A stretch of 34,088 nt of DNA from Rhodopila sp. (lineage in GTDB: Bacteria > Pseudomonadota > Alphaproteobacteria > Acetobacterales > Acetobacteraceae). The stretch spans positions 1 to 34,088 of the forward strand of contig JARLIN010000012.1 in NCBI GenBank assembly GCA_031291715.1, in the 5' to 3' direction. This document shows, in pieces, positions 1 through 7,432 of this stretch. Position 1 is the first letter of the stretch, and each line of letters opens with the position of its first letter. A model generated the notes under the pieces. That model did no database searches and was not told where the DNA came from. It saw only the letters and a list, made by a program, of their open reading frames with translations. A program made the translations under genes and the position numbers.

Positions 1-188
1 CGGCCGGCCCGCGCATGTTGTCCTTGCCCGGCGAAAGTCATGTGGTCATGGCCCGGCGACCGTCCGGGCCGTGACGGATGGGCAATGGCGTTGGGTTAGT
101 CTTTCCGCCGCTTGGTATTGCCCCCCCCGACAAGCCGTAAAGCGTGTGGCGTCCGTGCCGGCAACGAACGCCACGCCAGGCTCCGGTA
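1..188. repeat. Intergenic stretch with two dispersed repeats
   Basis: No gene is supported here. Positions 45-56 and 64-75 form an inverted repeat (GTCATGGCCCGG, 7-nt loop, CCGGGCCGTGAC; 11 of 12 pairs match). The same GGCCCGG/CCGGGCC palindrome recurs at 9736-9754 and 21728-21748, and diverged forms lie near 7575-7600, 11121-11150 and 19273-19300. Positions 67-118 also resemble, in inverted orientation, positions 21631-21682. This looks like a REP-type intergenic element downstream of the HAF-repeat gene; it could form a hairpin in the 3' end of that transcript. Confidence 0.6.
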
Positions 189-1055
189 TCAGGATCCGTG
201 ATGGCCGGAGATCTGGACCAGCATACCGTCGGTGTTGCCGGCGGCATCGAGGTAGAAGCCGACAAGCTGCCCCTTGTCGTTCAGGCCGTTCACCACCGTC
301 ATGCCATGCGCATTGGGATCATCGATGGTCGTGTAGCTCTTGGATTGCGCATCGTAGAGGAAACCATGCGTGTTTCCCGCGGCGTCGGTGAACGACCCGA
401 CAACCTCGTCTTCGTTGTTCACGCCTAAAGCCTGCACCGAAACCGCGCCCTTCGGCCCGGCCAGCAGTTGAACCTTGCCGTCGTCATCGAGGAATCCTTC
501 GGTGTTCGCACCGTTCTGCACGAACCCGGCGATGTCGCCCTTGTTGTTGATCGCCGTGGCGGTGACGCTGGCGAATCCTTTGATATTCACCGCGTCGAAG
601 CTTCCTTTCCCGATGTCGTACGTAAAGCCATGAGAGTTGCCCTGGGCGTCAACATAGAAACCAACCGCCACGTCGTGGTCGTTCACGCCAAGAAGCTGTT
701 CCACCGTCGGCACGCCGGGAGCCGCCTTCGGTGCGTTCGGATCGACAACGTTCGTGAACGTCCCGTCATGGTCCACGAAGCCGAAGTTGTCTCCGTTGGC
801 GTCAGCCCAGAAACCCACCGTGCGGTCGTTGTTGTTGATGCCGGTGACCTGGGTTTGCTGCGAACCAGGGAAGTTCTCGTTCTGGTAGGATCCCTGGGTG
901 TAAGGCGGCGAAAGCGTGTAGCCCTTGTTCGGATGCACGGTCGGCGGCGTGCCGCTGCCGAAATAACCAGCAATCTTCCCCTCGTCGTTGATGCCGAGGA
1001 GCTGATTGAAGGTCGGATCGGCGTTGTCATTCAGTATTGTGAACTTGAGCGTCAT
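189..1055 (-). CDS. HAF-like six-repeat protein, probable type I secretion cargo
   Basis: This 288-residue protein is built of about six repeats of 40-50 residues with the core GxNxxGxxVGxxxD followed by G-[NDT]-xxGF. Examples are LLGINDEGKIAGYF, VTGINNNDRTVGFW, LLGVNDHDVAVGFY, ATAINNKGDIAGFV, ALGVNNEDEVVGSF and VNGLNDKGQLVGFY. The pattern is that of HAF-repeat proteins, which are predicted to form beta-propeller-like folds. There is no N-terminal signal peptide and no RTX (GGxGxD) nonapeptide. The ATG is preceded by CTGGAGAAG, a good ribosome binding site. The gene is divergent from a HlyB/HlyD pair with 288 bp between the start codons, so I infer that it is exported by that system through an uncleaved C-terminal signal. 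Its role outside the cell is unknown. The coding region is certain; the family call is good; the export route is an inference. Confidence 0.85.
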   Translation of the reverse strand: MTLKFTILNDNADPTFNQLLGINDEGKIAGYFGSGTPPTVHPNKGYTLSPPYTQGSYQNENFPGSQQTQVTGINNNDRTVGFWADANGDNFGFVDHDGTFTNVVDPNAPKAAPGVPTVEQLLGVNDHDVAVGFYVDAQGNSHGFTYDIGKGSFDAVNIKGFASVTATAINNKGDIAGFVQNGANTEGFLDDDGKVQLLAGPKGAVSVQALGVNNEDEVVGSFTDAAGNTHGFLYDAQSKSYTTIDDPNAHGMTVVNGLNDKGQLVGFYLDAAGNTDGMLVQISGHHGS

Positions 1056-1343
1056 GTGTCTTCTCCAGTTGTCTCGCGTTATTTCCCGATGTCGAAAGAG
1101 TCTCGGTTCGGGTCATCGCCTCTGACTGAACCGGGTGGTTCCGATCCAGTTGGCGACACGGAAAATGCATCGGCAGCACATGTCTCTCGGTGACCTCAGT
1201 CACGTTTCATGTCGATTGCTCAAAATCTTTGTCCGAAACGGATTTCCACCAGGCCTTGTGTCCACGGTCACTTCCGCCTCCCCCATCAATTGGCACTGAC
1301 GCGTTCGACAGCGATCCTGCTGCGACGACCAGGGAGCGTGACG
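1056..1343. promoter_or_regulatory. Divergent control region between HAF gene and type I exporter
   Basis: This 288-bp gap separates two divergently transcribed genes and should hold both promoters. The open frame entering from upstream could extend the exporter to 1209, but the good ribosome binding site AGGGAG at 1331-1336 sits just before the ATG at 1344, so the gap is probably non-coding. It contains the GTGA-N6-TCAC dyad annotated separately. I see no convincing -35/-10 pair. Confidence 0.5.
1190..1203. promoter_or_regulatory. Candidate Crp-type operator (GTGA-N6-TCAC)
   Basis: The sequence GTGACCTCAGTCAC is a dyad matching the two inner half-sites of the Crp consensus TGTGA-N6-TCACA. 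The outermost bases (G at 1189, G at 1204) do not match. It lies about 140 bp upstream of the exporter start codon and about 135 bp upstream of the HAF gene start. A Crp/Fnr-type regulator is encoded at 6737-7432, which makes the match more interesting, but one 8-base match can arise by chance. Confidence 0.35.
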
Positions 1344-3578
1344 ATGGATGCAGTTTCACATGAGGGCCAACAGGCCGGAATAAGGCCGGTTGATCCCAGC
1401 CAGGTGTCGACCCCAGGCGGCGCGGTGGCGATCCAGATCCGCCTGATGGCAATCGCGGCCGCCGCCCGTTTCCACGGCGTCGAACTCGAACGCAACGATC
1501 TGCGTTGTCCCACGGACGAGATACCGTCGCCGGCAGCCCTGACAGACTGGCTGCGTTCGAGCGGCCTTTGGGCCAAAGCCGTGAACCTCCCGTGGAAGCC
1601 ACTGACCGGTCTCGACCTCACCGCGCCCGTCGTTCTGCTGCTGACGGATGGCAGCGCCGTTCTCCTGGTCGCCAACGACAAGAAACGCGGCCTGGTCTGG
1701 ATCCGGCACTCCCGCCTCGCTCCGGCCGATCCGCCCGTGGCCCTGGACGAAACCCAGATGTCCAGGATCTGGAGCGGACAAGCCATCCTGATGCGCGCGA
1801 AGCGCACCGCCGCAAGCGAAGACGCCCCCTTTTCCCTGGCCTGGGTCGCCGAACTTGTGTGGATGGAACGGCACGCGATGCGCGACGTCGGCCTGGCCTC
1901 GATCGTGCTGAGCATCCTGACCGTCCTGCCCGCGCTGATGGTCATGACCGTCATCGATCAGGTCGTAACCCACCAGAGCCTGTCCACCCTCGTGCTGATC
2001 TCGCTGCTGATCGGCACTGCGATGCTGTCCGAAACACTGCTCGGCTATGCCCGCCGCCAATTGATCCTCGTGGTCGGCGCTCGGGTGGATGCAAAGTTGA
2101 ACCTGCACGTATTTCAACGGCTGCTTCGGCTGCCGCTGGATTATTTCGAACACAACCAGGCTGGCTACATCTGGTCGATGACCGGCCTGCAGATCACGAA
2201 GATCCGGGAGTTCCTGACCGGCAAGCTGCTGACCACGATGCTGGACCTGGTCACGTTGATCGTACTGCTACCGATCCTGTTTTTCCTCCAGCCCGTGCTT
2301 TCGTGGATGGTGCTGCTCTGCGCCGGCCTGATCGCCGGCATCATCGTGGCATTCATGAAGCCCATGAGCCGGCGCGTGAAGCGCTTCATCGATGCTGAAA
2401 CGGCGAAGTCCAGCGTCATGGTCGAAACGCTGCACGGTATCCGCACCGTGAAATCCCTCGCACTGGAGCCCCAACAAAAGGATCGCTGGGACGCACGCGC
2501 TGCCGAAGCCACACAGGCGAAAGTCGCCGCCGGCCGGCTGGCCAACCTGCCGCAAATGATCATCAATCCGATCGAAGGCTTCATGCAGCGCGGCGTGCTG
2601 CTGGTCGGCGCCTACATCGCGCTCACCGATCCCGGAACGGTCGCCGTCGGCGGCCTGGTCGCGTTCATGATGCTGAGTGCCCGTGTCGCCCAGCCTCTGG
2701 CAAGTCTGGCCAAGCTGATGGAAGACATCGGTGAAGTCCGCACCGCGACCGCCCTGGCCGCGTCGGTGCTGAACCAGCGTCCTGAATCGGCGGATCCGGC
2801 CGCAGGCATCCGTCCTCGCTTCCAGGGCGCGATTTCGTTCCGTAAAGTCGCCTACAGCTACCCCAACGCCACCGCACCCGCACTCGATCAGATCAGCTTC
2901 GGGATCGCGCCCGGAACGGTACTGGGTGTGGTTGGCCGCAGCGGTTCTGGCAAGTCCACAGTCACGCGCCTGCTGCAGGGTATCAGCCGTGACTACAAAG
3001 GTATCGTCAGTATCGATGGGATCGATTTGCGGGACATCAACCTGGCGCATCTGCGGCGCAACCTGGGTGTCGTGCTGCAAGAGAACTTCCTGTTCCGCGG
3101 CACGATCTCGGACAACATTCTCGCCGGCCGTCCGGGCCTGACCCTGTCAGACGCGGTGCGCGCCGCGCGTCTTGCCGGCGCGGCGGAGTTCATCGAGCGC
3201 CTGCCGAACGGCTACGAAACGATGATCGAAGAAGGCTCGCCGAACTTGTCAGGGGGTCAGCGGCAGCGGCTGGCGATCGCCCGCGCCTTGGTTCACGACC
3301 CGCGCATCCTGATCCTGGATGAAGCCACCAGCGCGCTCGACCCCGAAAGCGAGGCTTTGGTGAATGCCAACCTGGCGCAGATGGCCCGCGGCCGCACCAT
3401 GGTCATCGTCTCCCACCGGCTGTCTTCCCTCACCGATTGCGACGCGATCCTCGTGCTCGATCAAGGGCGCGTCCTGGATGTCGGGCCCCACAGCGAACTC
3501 ATCACCCGCTGCCCGACCTATCAGCAGCTCTGGCACCAGCAGAACCGCCACATGCTCACCGCTCAACAGGGAGTTTGA
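1344..3578 (+). CDS. Type I secretion ABC exporter with degenerate C39-like domain (HlyB type)
   Basis: This 744-residue half-transporter pumps a protein substrate across the inner membrane using ATP. Residues 1 to about 150 resemble the C39 peptidase-like domain of HlyB, but the catalytic Cys position is not recognisable (the only Cys there is C55, in the wrong context), so the domain probably docks rather than cuts substrate. Residues of about 185-460 form the six-helix membrane domain. The ATPase domain has Walker A GRSGSGKST (about 533), Q-loop VLQENFLFRG, signature LSGGQRQRLAIARAL (about 635), Walker B ILILDEATSALD and the switch His in IVSHRLSS. I chose the ATG at 1344 because AGGGAG lies 7 nt upstream; a longer frame from 1209 has no such site. 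The HlyD partner starts 4 bp after the stop. No TolC-type outer membrane gene is present in the window. Confidence 0.92.
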   Translation: MDAVSHEGQQAGIRPVDPSQVSTPGGAVAIQIRLMAIAAAARFHGVELERNDLRCPTDEIPSPAALTDWLRSSGLWAKAVNLPWKPLTGLDLTAPVVLLLTDGSAVLLVANDKKRGLVWIRHSRLAPADPPVALDETQMSRIWSGQAILMRAKRTAASEDAPFSLAWVAELVWMERHAMRDVGLASIVLSILTVLPALMVMTVIDQVVTHQSLSTLVLISLLIGTAMLSETLLGYARRQLILVVGARVDAKLNLHVFQRLLRLPLDYFEHNQAGYIWSMTGLQITKIREFLTGKLLTTMLDLVTLIVLLPILFFLQPVLSWMVLLCAGLIAGIIVAFMKPMSRRVKRFIDAETAKSSVMVETLHGIRTVKSLALEPQQKDRWDARAAEATQAKVAAGRLANLPQMIINPIEGFMQRGVLLVGAYIALTDPGTVAVGGLVAFMMLSARVAQPLASLAKLMEDIGEVRTATALAASVLNQRPESADPAAGIRPRFQGAISFRKVAYSYPNATAPALDQISFGIAPGTVLGVVGRSGSGKSTVTRLLQGISRDYKGIVSIDGIDLRDINLAHLRRNLGVVLQENFLFRGTISDNILAGRPGLTLSDAVRAARLAGAAEFIERLPNGYETMIEEGSPNLSGGQRQRLAIARALVHDPRILILDEATSALDPESEALVNANLAQMARGRTMVIVSHRLSSLTDCDAILVLDQGRVLDVGPHSELITRCPTYQQLWHQQNRHMLTAQQGV

Positions 3579-3581
3579 ACC

Positions 3582-4964
3582 ATGTCCGTCACCACACTCG
3601 CCGCGCCCCCCGACAACACACGGGCTTTGCTGGAATTCCAGTCACCGACCGCGGCGGTCATCGCGGATCGAATCCCGGTTAGCGGACGCGTAACGATCTG
3701 GGTCATCGCCGCGGCGATCCTGTCGTCCATCGGGATCATGGGGTGCTACCCGGTTGATCGTGTCGTCGCCGCCCCCGGCAAGGTCGTCGCAAAGATACCG
3801 AACATGGTCGTGCAGCCGCTGGATACCTCGATCATCCGTCAGATCGATGTCCACGAGGGCGAAGTGGTGCACGCCGGCGACCGGCTGGCGATGCTCGACC
3901 CGACATTCGCTGCGGCGGATGCCGGTTCGCTCGATACGCAGGTGGCCAGCCTGCAAGCCGAAGTCGATCGGCTGGACGCCGAAGCGGAAGGCCGATCCTA
4001 CCTTGGGAACGGCAGTCCCCCGAGCCAGTTGCAGGCGATGATCTTCGCCCAGAGGCACGCCGAAAGGACGGCGAAACTCGAAACCTACCGCCAGCGTATC
4101 GACAGCGCGAAGGCCAAGGTTGCCCAGACCGAGACCGACATCGCGAGCTACGCCGAGGAATTCAGGGTCGCCCAGACGAAAGAGGGCATGCGCAAGCAGC
4201 TCGAGCAGATGCAGGTCGGCAGCAGACTGAACACGCTGGATGCCGGCGCACAGCGGGCCGAGATCAACCGGTCCCTGCAGGCAGCCTTCGCCAATAACGC
4301 GGCGGCGAAAAGCGACCTGGACGGGCTGATCGCCGAACGCGACGCCTATGTGCAGCAAATCAAGGGCGAGACGGCGCAGCAACTGACGGAACAGGGACGC
4401 AAGCTGTCCGACGCCCTTGAGCAGCAGAACAAGGCACGTCTCCGTCGAAATCTGGTTGACCTTCGCGCCGACCGGGACGCGGTCGTCCTGAGCGTGGCGA
4501 AGGTCTCGGTAGGTTCGGTTGTCCAGTCCGGCGACGAGCTGATCACGCTGGTCCCGACCGACGCGCCGTTGGAGATCGAGGCCAGCATCCCTGCCCGCGA
4601 CGCGGGCTTCGTTCAGGCCGGCAACCCGGCGGTGATCAAGTTCGACACGTTCCCCTATACGACCTATGGCTATGCGACCGGCACGCTGAACACCGTCAGC
4701 GCCGACAGCTTCTCTGATGCGCGGAACGGCCGCGAGCGTCCGAGCCGGCCGCCCATATCCCAGCCGGAGGCGAACGGCGGAGCGACATTCTTCCGTGCCG
4801 GCCTGTCGCTGGATGAGATGAAGCTGCACAACCTGCCGGCCGGGTTCCACATGACCCCAGGCATGCCGGTGACGGCGGACATCAAGGTTGGGCGGCGGAC
4901 GGTGCTGGCCTATCTGATGTCGCGCGTGGTCCCCACCCTGACGGAAGGGATGCGCGAACCATGA
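3582..4964 (+). CDS. HlyD-family type I secretion periplasmic adaptor
   Basis: This 460-residue membrane fusion protein would bridge the ABC exporter and an outer membrane channel. It has a short cytoplasmic N-terminus, one membrane helix (about 38-56), and a first lipoyl half with the text VQPLDTSIIRQIDVHEGEVVHAGDRL. A long coiled coil rich in Ala, Glu, Gln and Arg follows (about 115-290), then the second lipoyl half (LRADRDAVVLSVAKVSVGSVVQSGDELITLVP, given in two pieces: LRADRDAVVLSVAKV and SVGSVVQSGDELITL). The C-terminal beta-barrel region ends with GMPVTADIKVGRRTVLAYLMSRV, typical of the family. The length is normal. It starts 4 bp downstream of the exporter, with GGGAG before the ATG, so the two are surely one operon. 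Its 3' end faces the end of the cyclase gene. Confidence 0.93.
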   Translation: MSVTTLAAPPDNTRALLEFQSPTAAVIADRIPVSGRVTIWVIAAAILSSIGIMGCYPVDRVVAAPGKVVAKIPNMVVQPLDTSIIRQIDVHEGEVVHAGDRLAMLDPTFAAADAGSLDTQVASLQAEVDRLDAEAEGRSYLGNGSPPSQLQAMIFAQRHAERTAKLETYRQRIDSAKAKVAQTETDIASYAEEFRVAQTKEGMRKQLEQMQVGSRLNTLDAGAQRAEINRSLQAAFANNAAAKSDLDGLIAERDAYVQQIKGETAQQLTEQGRKLSDALEQQNKARLRRNLVDLRADRDAVVLSVAKVSVGSVVQSGDELITLVPTDAPLEIEASIPARDAGFVQAGNPAVIKFDTFPYTTYGYATGTLNTVSADSFSDARNGRERPSRPPISQPEANGGATFFRAGLSLDEMKLHNLPAGFHMTPGMPVTADIKVGRRTVLAYLMSRVVPTLTEGMREP

Positions 4965-4971
4965 GCCGACG

Positions 4972-5014
4972 ATGCGGGACGGGATCGCGGTTACACGCTG
5001 GCCCCGTCCCGCAT
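4972..5014. terminator. 12-bp perfect hairpin between convergent genes
   Basis: ATGCGGGACGGG (4972-4983) and CCCGTCCCGCAT (5003-5014) pair perfectly around a 19-nt loop. The structure lies just after the adaptor stop and overlaps the last codons and the TAA stop (4991-4993) of the cyclase gene on the other strand. There is no T-run on either side, so it is either a bidirectional non-canonical terminator or an mRNA-stabilising hairpin. Confidence 0.5.
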
Positions 5015-6712
5015 AGCTACAAATTCCTTCAACTGCCTTACCATCTCGATCGGATGCACCAGCAGCGGTTCACTGCGCCCCCGCAACGTGGTTTCTCGTC
5101 CCGGCAGTGCGTCCGGCGACAGACCGGCGATCCTCCAGACATCGTGTGATATCACGGCCTCGCAGCCAAAATGTTTGCACGATCCTTCGAGGCGGGCGGC
5201 GACGTTCGCGGCGTCACCCAGGGTGGTAAAGGTCCGCATCGCGCCGTATCCGATTTCTCCCACAACCGCCGAACCGCAATGCACGCCGACGCCGAACCTG
5301 ATCTCTTCCCCGGTTTCGGCAAGCAGCACGCGATTGAGGTTTTCGACGTTGTGCCCAATCGCGATCAGCGCCGAGAGCGCCTGACGGCAGGCCTCCGTCG
5401 ATCCGCATCCAAGCCCGAATGTCGCCATCAGCCCATCGCCCAGGAAGTGGCTGACACGTCCGCCGTTTGCGTCCACCGCCGCGCCGGCCGCGGTGACGAA
5501 GCGATCCACGATGAAAACCGCGTCGAACGGCAGCCGCGTTTCGATCAGGCGAGTTGAATCCCGCATATCCACCATCAGGACGACGATAAACCGCTCCTCA
5601 CCCGGCATCGGCCATTCCCGGCGGCGCAGGGCCGCCAGCGGCCAGTCCGCCGGCAACAGCGGCACCACACTGATGTCGCCCATCGGCCGCAACTGGCAGG
5701 CCAGCCGCACCACGGGCTCCGCTGCGATCCGACGCAGTACGGCCTGCTCGCCAGGTAACGGGGGCGGAATGCGGCCCGTACCGGCGATGACACGGATGCG
5801 GCAGGTGGAGCAGCGACCACGGCCGCCGCAGATGCTGGCGTGCGGGATACGCGCGCTCCGGCTCGCCTCCAGCACGCTGAAGCCGATCGGCACACGGACC
5901 GAACGGCCGTTCGGGTAGGTCACGCGGATCGCCGTGCCCCGCCATTCCCGCCATGCGCGAACAAGGCGGGCCAGCAGCACGAAGGCAAGAAGGGCCGCTG
6001 CCGTCCACAGGCTCCGATCGCGCCAAAGCACCAGTTGTTGGTTGTGCGGCGGTGTGCCGATCTGCCAGGGATTGAGGTTCGCCGCCCGCCAGGCCGGGTC
6101 CTGTGCCAGGCTCAGCATCGTCCGACCGCCCTGGAAGAAGCCCAGCAAAGCCAGGACCGGCAGCAGGATCGCCGAGCAGAACAGATACGGCATCCATCGG
6201 GTGAACATCGGCTTCAGCCGCAGCCACTGGTAAAGGCCGATGCAGCCATGGATCCAGGCGACGATCAGCACCGACACCTGAAGCACCCCGAGGTGCGGCG
6301 CGCTGACCCAGAAGGAGTATAATTCCTGCGCATAGCCTTTCTCGGTGGCGTACACAGCCAATGAGATTCGCGTGACGAACAGATGGTTCATCAGCAGAAA
6401 CGGGATGCTCAGTCCGAGCACAAGTTGTACCACTTCGGTCACGGTCCAACCAAAGTGCCGTCGCTCATAGAAGGCCCACAGTCCCAGCAGATAATGCGTC
6501 GTAAGCGCGCTGTAGAGGACAGCGGTCCCTATAACGCCCTGCCAGACCCACTTCTGCACGACCATGCCGGCTTCCATCGCTGGGATGGAGATGTTGCCAA
6601 GCGAATGATTCAGAAGGTGACTCGTAACATAGTAAAACAGCGTCAGGCCGGTGACGAGCCGCAGCTTTCGCAGCCATAGCGGTTTCGCCCGGACGTGAGC
6701 CGAACCCGTCAT
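4991..6712 (-). CDS. Membrane-bound ferredoxin-linked class III nucleotide cyclase
   Basis: This 573-residue protein has three parts. Residues 15 to about 250 are polytopic (roughly six helices) with His residues in or next to helices (H32, H36, H73, H110, H140, H155), resembling a di-haem or quinone-type membrane anchor. Residues 262-352 are a 2Fe-2S ferredoxin domain with Cys ligands C295-x5-C301-x2-C304 and C339. Residues 372-560 are a class III adenylate/guanylate cyclase domain with metal Asp residues D382 (MVDMRDST) and D426 (FLGDGLMA), and the transition-state pair N503 and R507 (NVAARLE). The base-recognising Lys usually four residues before the second metal Asp appears to be His (H422), so cAMP versus cGMP cannot be decided by eye. 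It follows the Crp-like gene by 24 bp on the same strand. I infer redox control of cyclic nucleotide synthesis at the inner membrane. Confidence 0.9.
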   Translation of the reverse strand: MTGSAHVRAKPLWLRKLRLVTGLTLFYYVTSHLLNHSLGNISIPAMEAGMVVQKWVWQGVIGTAVLYSALTTHYLLGLWAFYERRHFGWTVTEVVQLVLGLSIPFLLMNHLFVTRISLAVYATEKGYAQELYSFWVSAPHLGVLQVSVLIVAWIHGCIGLYQWLRLKPMFTRWMPYLFCSAILLPVLALLGFFQGGRTMLSLAQDPAWRAANLNPWQIGTPPHNQQLVLWRDRSLWTAAALLAFVLLARLVRAWREWRGTAIRVTYPNGRSVRVPIGFSVLEASRSARIPHASICGGRGRCSTCRIRVIAGTGRIPPPLPGEQAVLRRIAAEPVVRLACQLRPMGDISVVPLLPADWPLAALRRREWPMPGEERFIVVLMVDMRDSTRLIETRLPFDAVFIVDRFVTAAGAAVDANGGRVSHFLGDGLMATFGLGCGSTEACRQALSALIAIGHNVENLNRVLLAETGEEIRFGVGVHCGSAVVGEIGYGAMRTFTTLGDAANVAARLEGSCKHFGCEAVISHDVWRIAGLSPDALPGRETTLRGRSEPLLVHPIEMVRQLKEFVAMRDGASV

Positions 6713-6736
6713 GCGATCAACGGCCGGTCATCGGCG

Positions 6737-7432
6737 TCAGTTCAGCGACGGCAGCGCCTGGGCGTTCACAATGACCATGCGGCCGTTGTCCTTGCCCAGT
6801 ACACCATCCTCCTCCCATTGGCGTATCTGCCGGTTCACCTTTTCCCGAGATGCGCCAACGAGGGTGCTGATATCCTTCTGGGACAGCCTGACCTCGATGC
6901 GCGTGCCGCTCCGAACCGGAACGCCGTAGTCGTTTCCTAACCGGACCAGAAGCCGACCCAGCCGGGTTGGCAGGTCGAGTAGCGCCATATCCTCCAGCAT
7001 TCCGTTCGCCCGTCGCAGACGGCGGCTCAGAAGCGCCATCAGGTGCAGGCAAAGCTCGCTGTTAGACCGTAACATATGCAGGAACTGACCGCGTTCGATA
7101 AGCAGAAGGACACAGTCCTCTTGCGCGGTCACATCAGCGCTGCACGGTTCCCCATCCAACAGCGACAGCTCGCCAAGCACCTCGCCGGTGCCGAGAACGG
7201 TGAGCGTGACCTCCTTTCCGTCCTCCGAGATGACGCTGATCCGCACCCGGCCGGACATGATCACCATCATGCCGCCATTGGGATCGCCGCGCCGAAGGAT
7301 GATCGCACCACGCGAAATCCACCGCACGACCGTCCGGGCCACAATGGCATCGAGATCGTCCGGCCTCAGCGCCTGAAAAAGCTGTGTCTGGGCAAGCGCC
7401 ACACGCCGCGTGGCAGCATCTATCGTTTTCAT
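6737..7432 (-). CDS. Crp/Fnr-family transcriptional regulator
   Basis: This 231-residue protein has an N-terminal cyclic-nucleotide-binding fold (about 15-120), a dimer helix (about 125-150) and a C-terminal winged HTH with LSQKDISTLVGASREKVNRQ as recognition region (about 183-202). The phosphate-binding cassette reads GELSLLDGEPCSADV: the Glu is kept (E88) but the Arg that normally grips the cyclic phosphate is Cys (C97, codon TGC). There is no N-terminal Fnr-type Cys cluster. I chose the ATG at 7432; an upstream in-frame TTG at 7507 is less likely, though the ribosome binding site of the ATG is also weak. It is the first gene of a pair with the ferredoxin-linked cyclase, so it is the natural receptor candidate for that enzyme's product, unless C97 abolishes binding. 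Confidence 0.9.
   Translation of the reverse strand: MKTIDAATRRVALAQTQLFQALRPDDLDAIVARTVVRWISRGAIILRRGDPNGGMMVIMSGRVRISVISEDGKEVTLTVLGTGEVLGELSLLDGEPCSADVTAQEDCVLLLIERGQFLHMLRSNSELCLHLMALLSRRLRRANGMLEDMALLDLPTRLGRLLVRLGNDYGVPVRSGTRIEVRLSQKDISTLVGASREKVNRQIRQWEEDGVLGKDNGRMVIVNAQALPSLN

Noticed and set aside
468-1193. Plus-strand open frame of 241 codons over the HAF gene
   Set aside because: It is antisense to a clear repeat protein and has the Val/Arg/His-rich make-up of a GC-rich shadow frame, with no recognisable motif.
1505-2398. Long plus-strand frame inside the ABC exporter gene
   Set aside because: It is Arg/Pro/Asp-rich, a shadow of the exporter, whose own frame carries all ABC motifs.
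3642-4850. 402-codon minus-strand frame opposite the HlyD-type adaptor
   Set aside because: It is a complementary-strand shadow; the plus frame encodes a clear membrane fusion protein.
4961-5149. Small frame starting at the ATGA junction after the adaptor
   Set aside because: It overlaps the adaptor stop like a coupled gene, but it runs antisense into the cyclase and has no ribosome binding site or family-like sequence.
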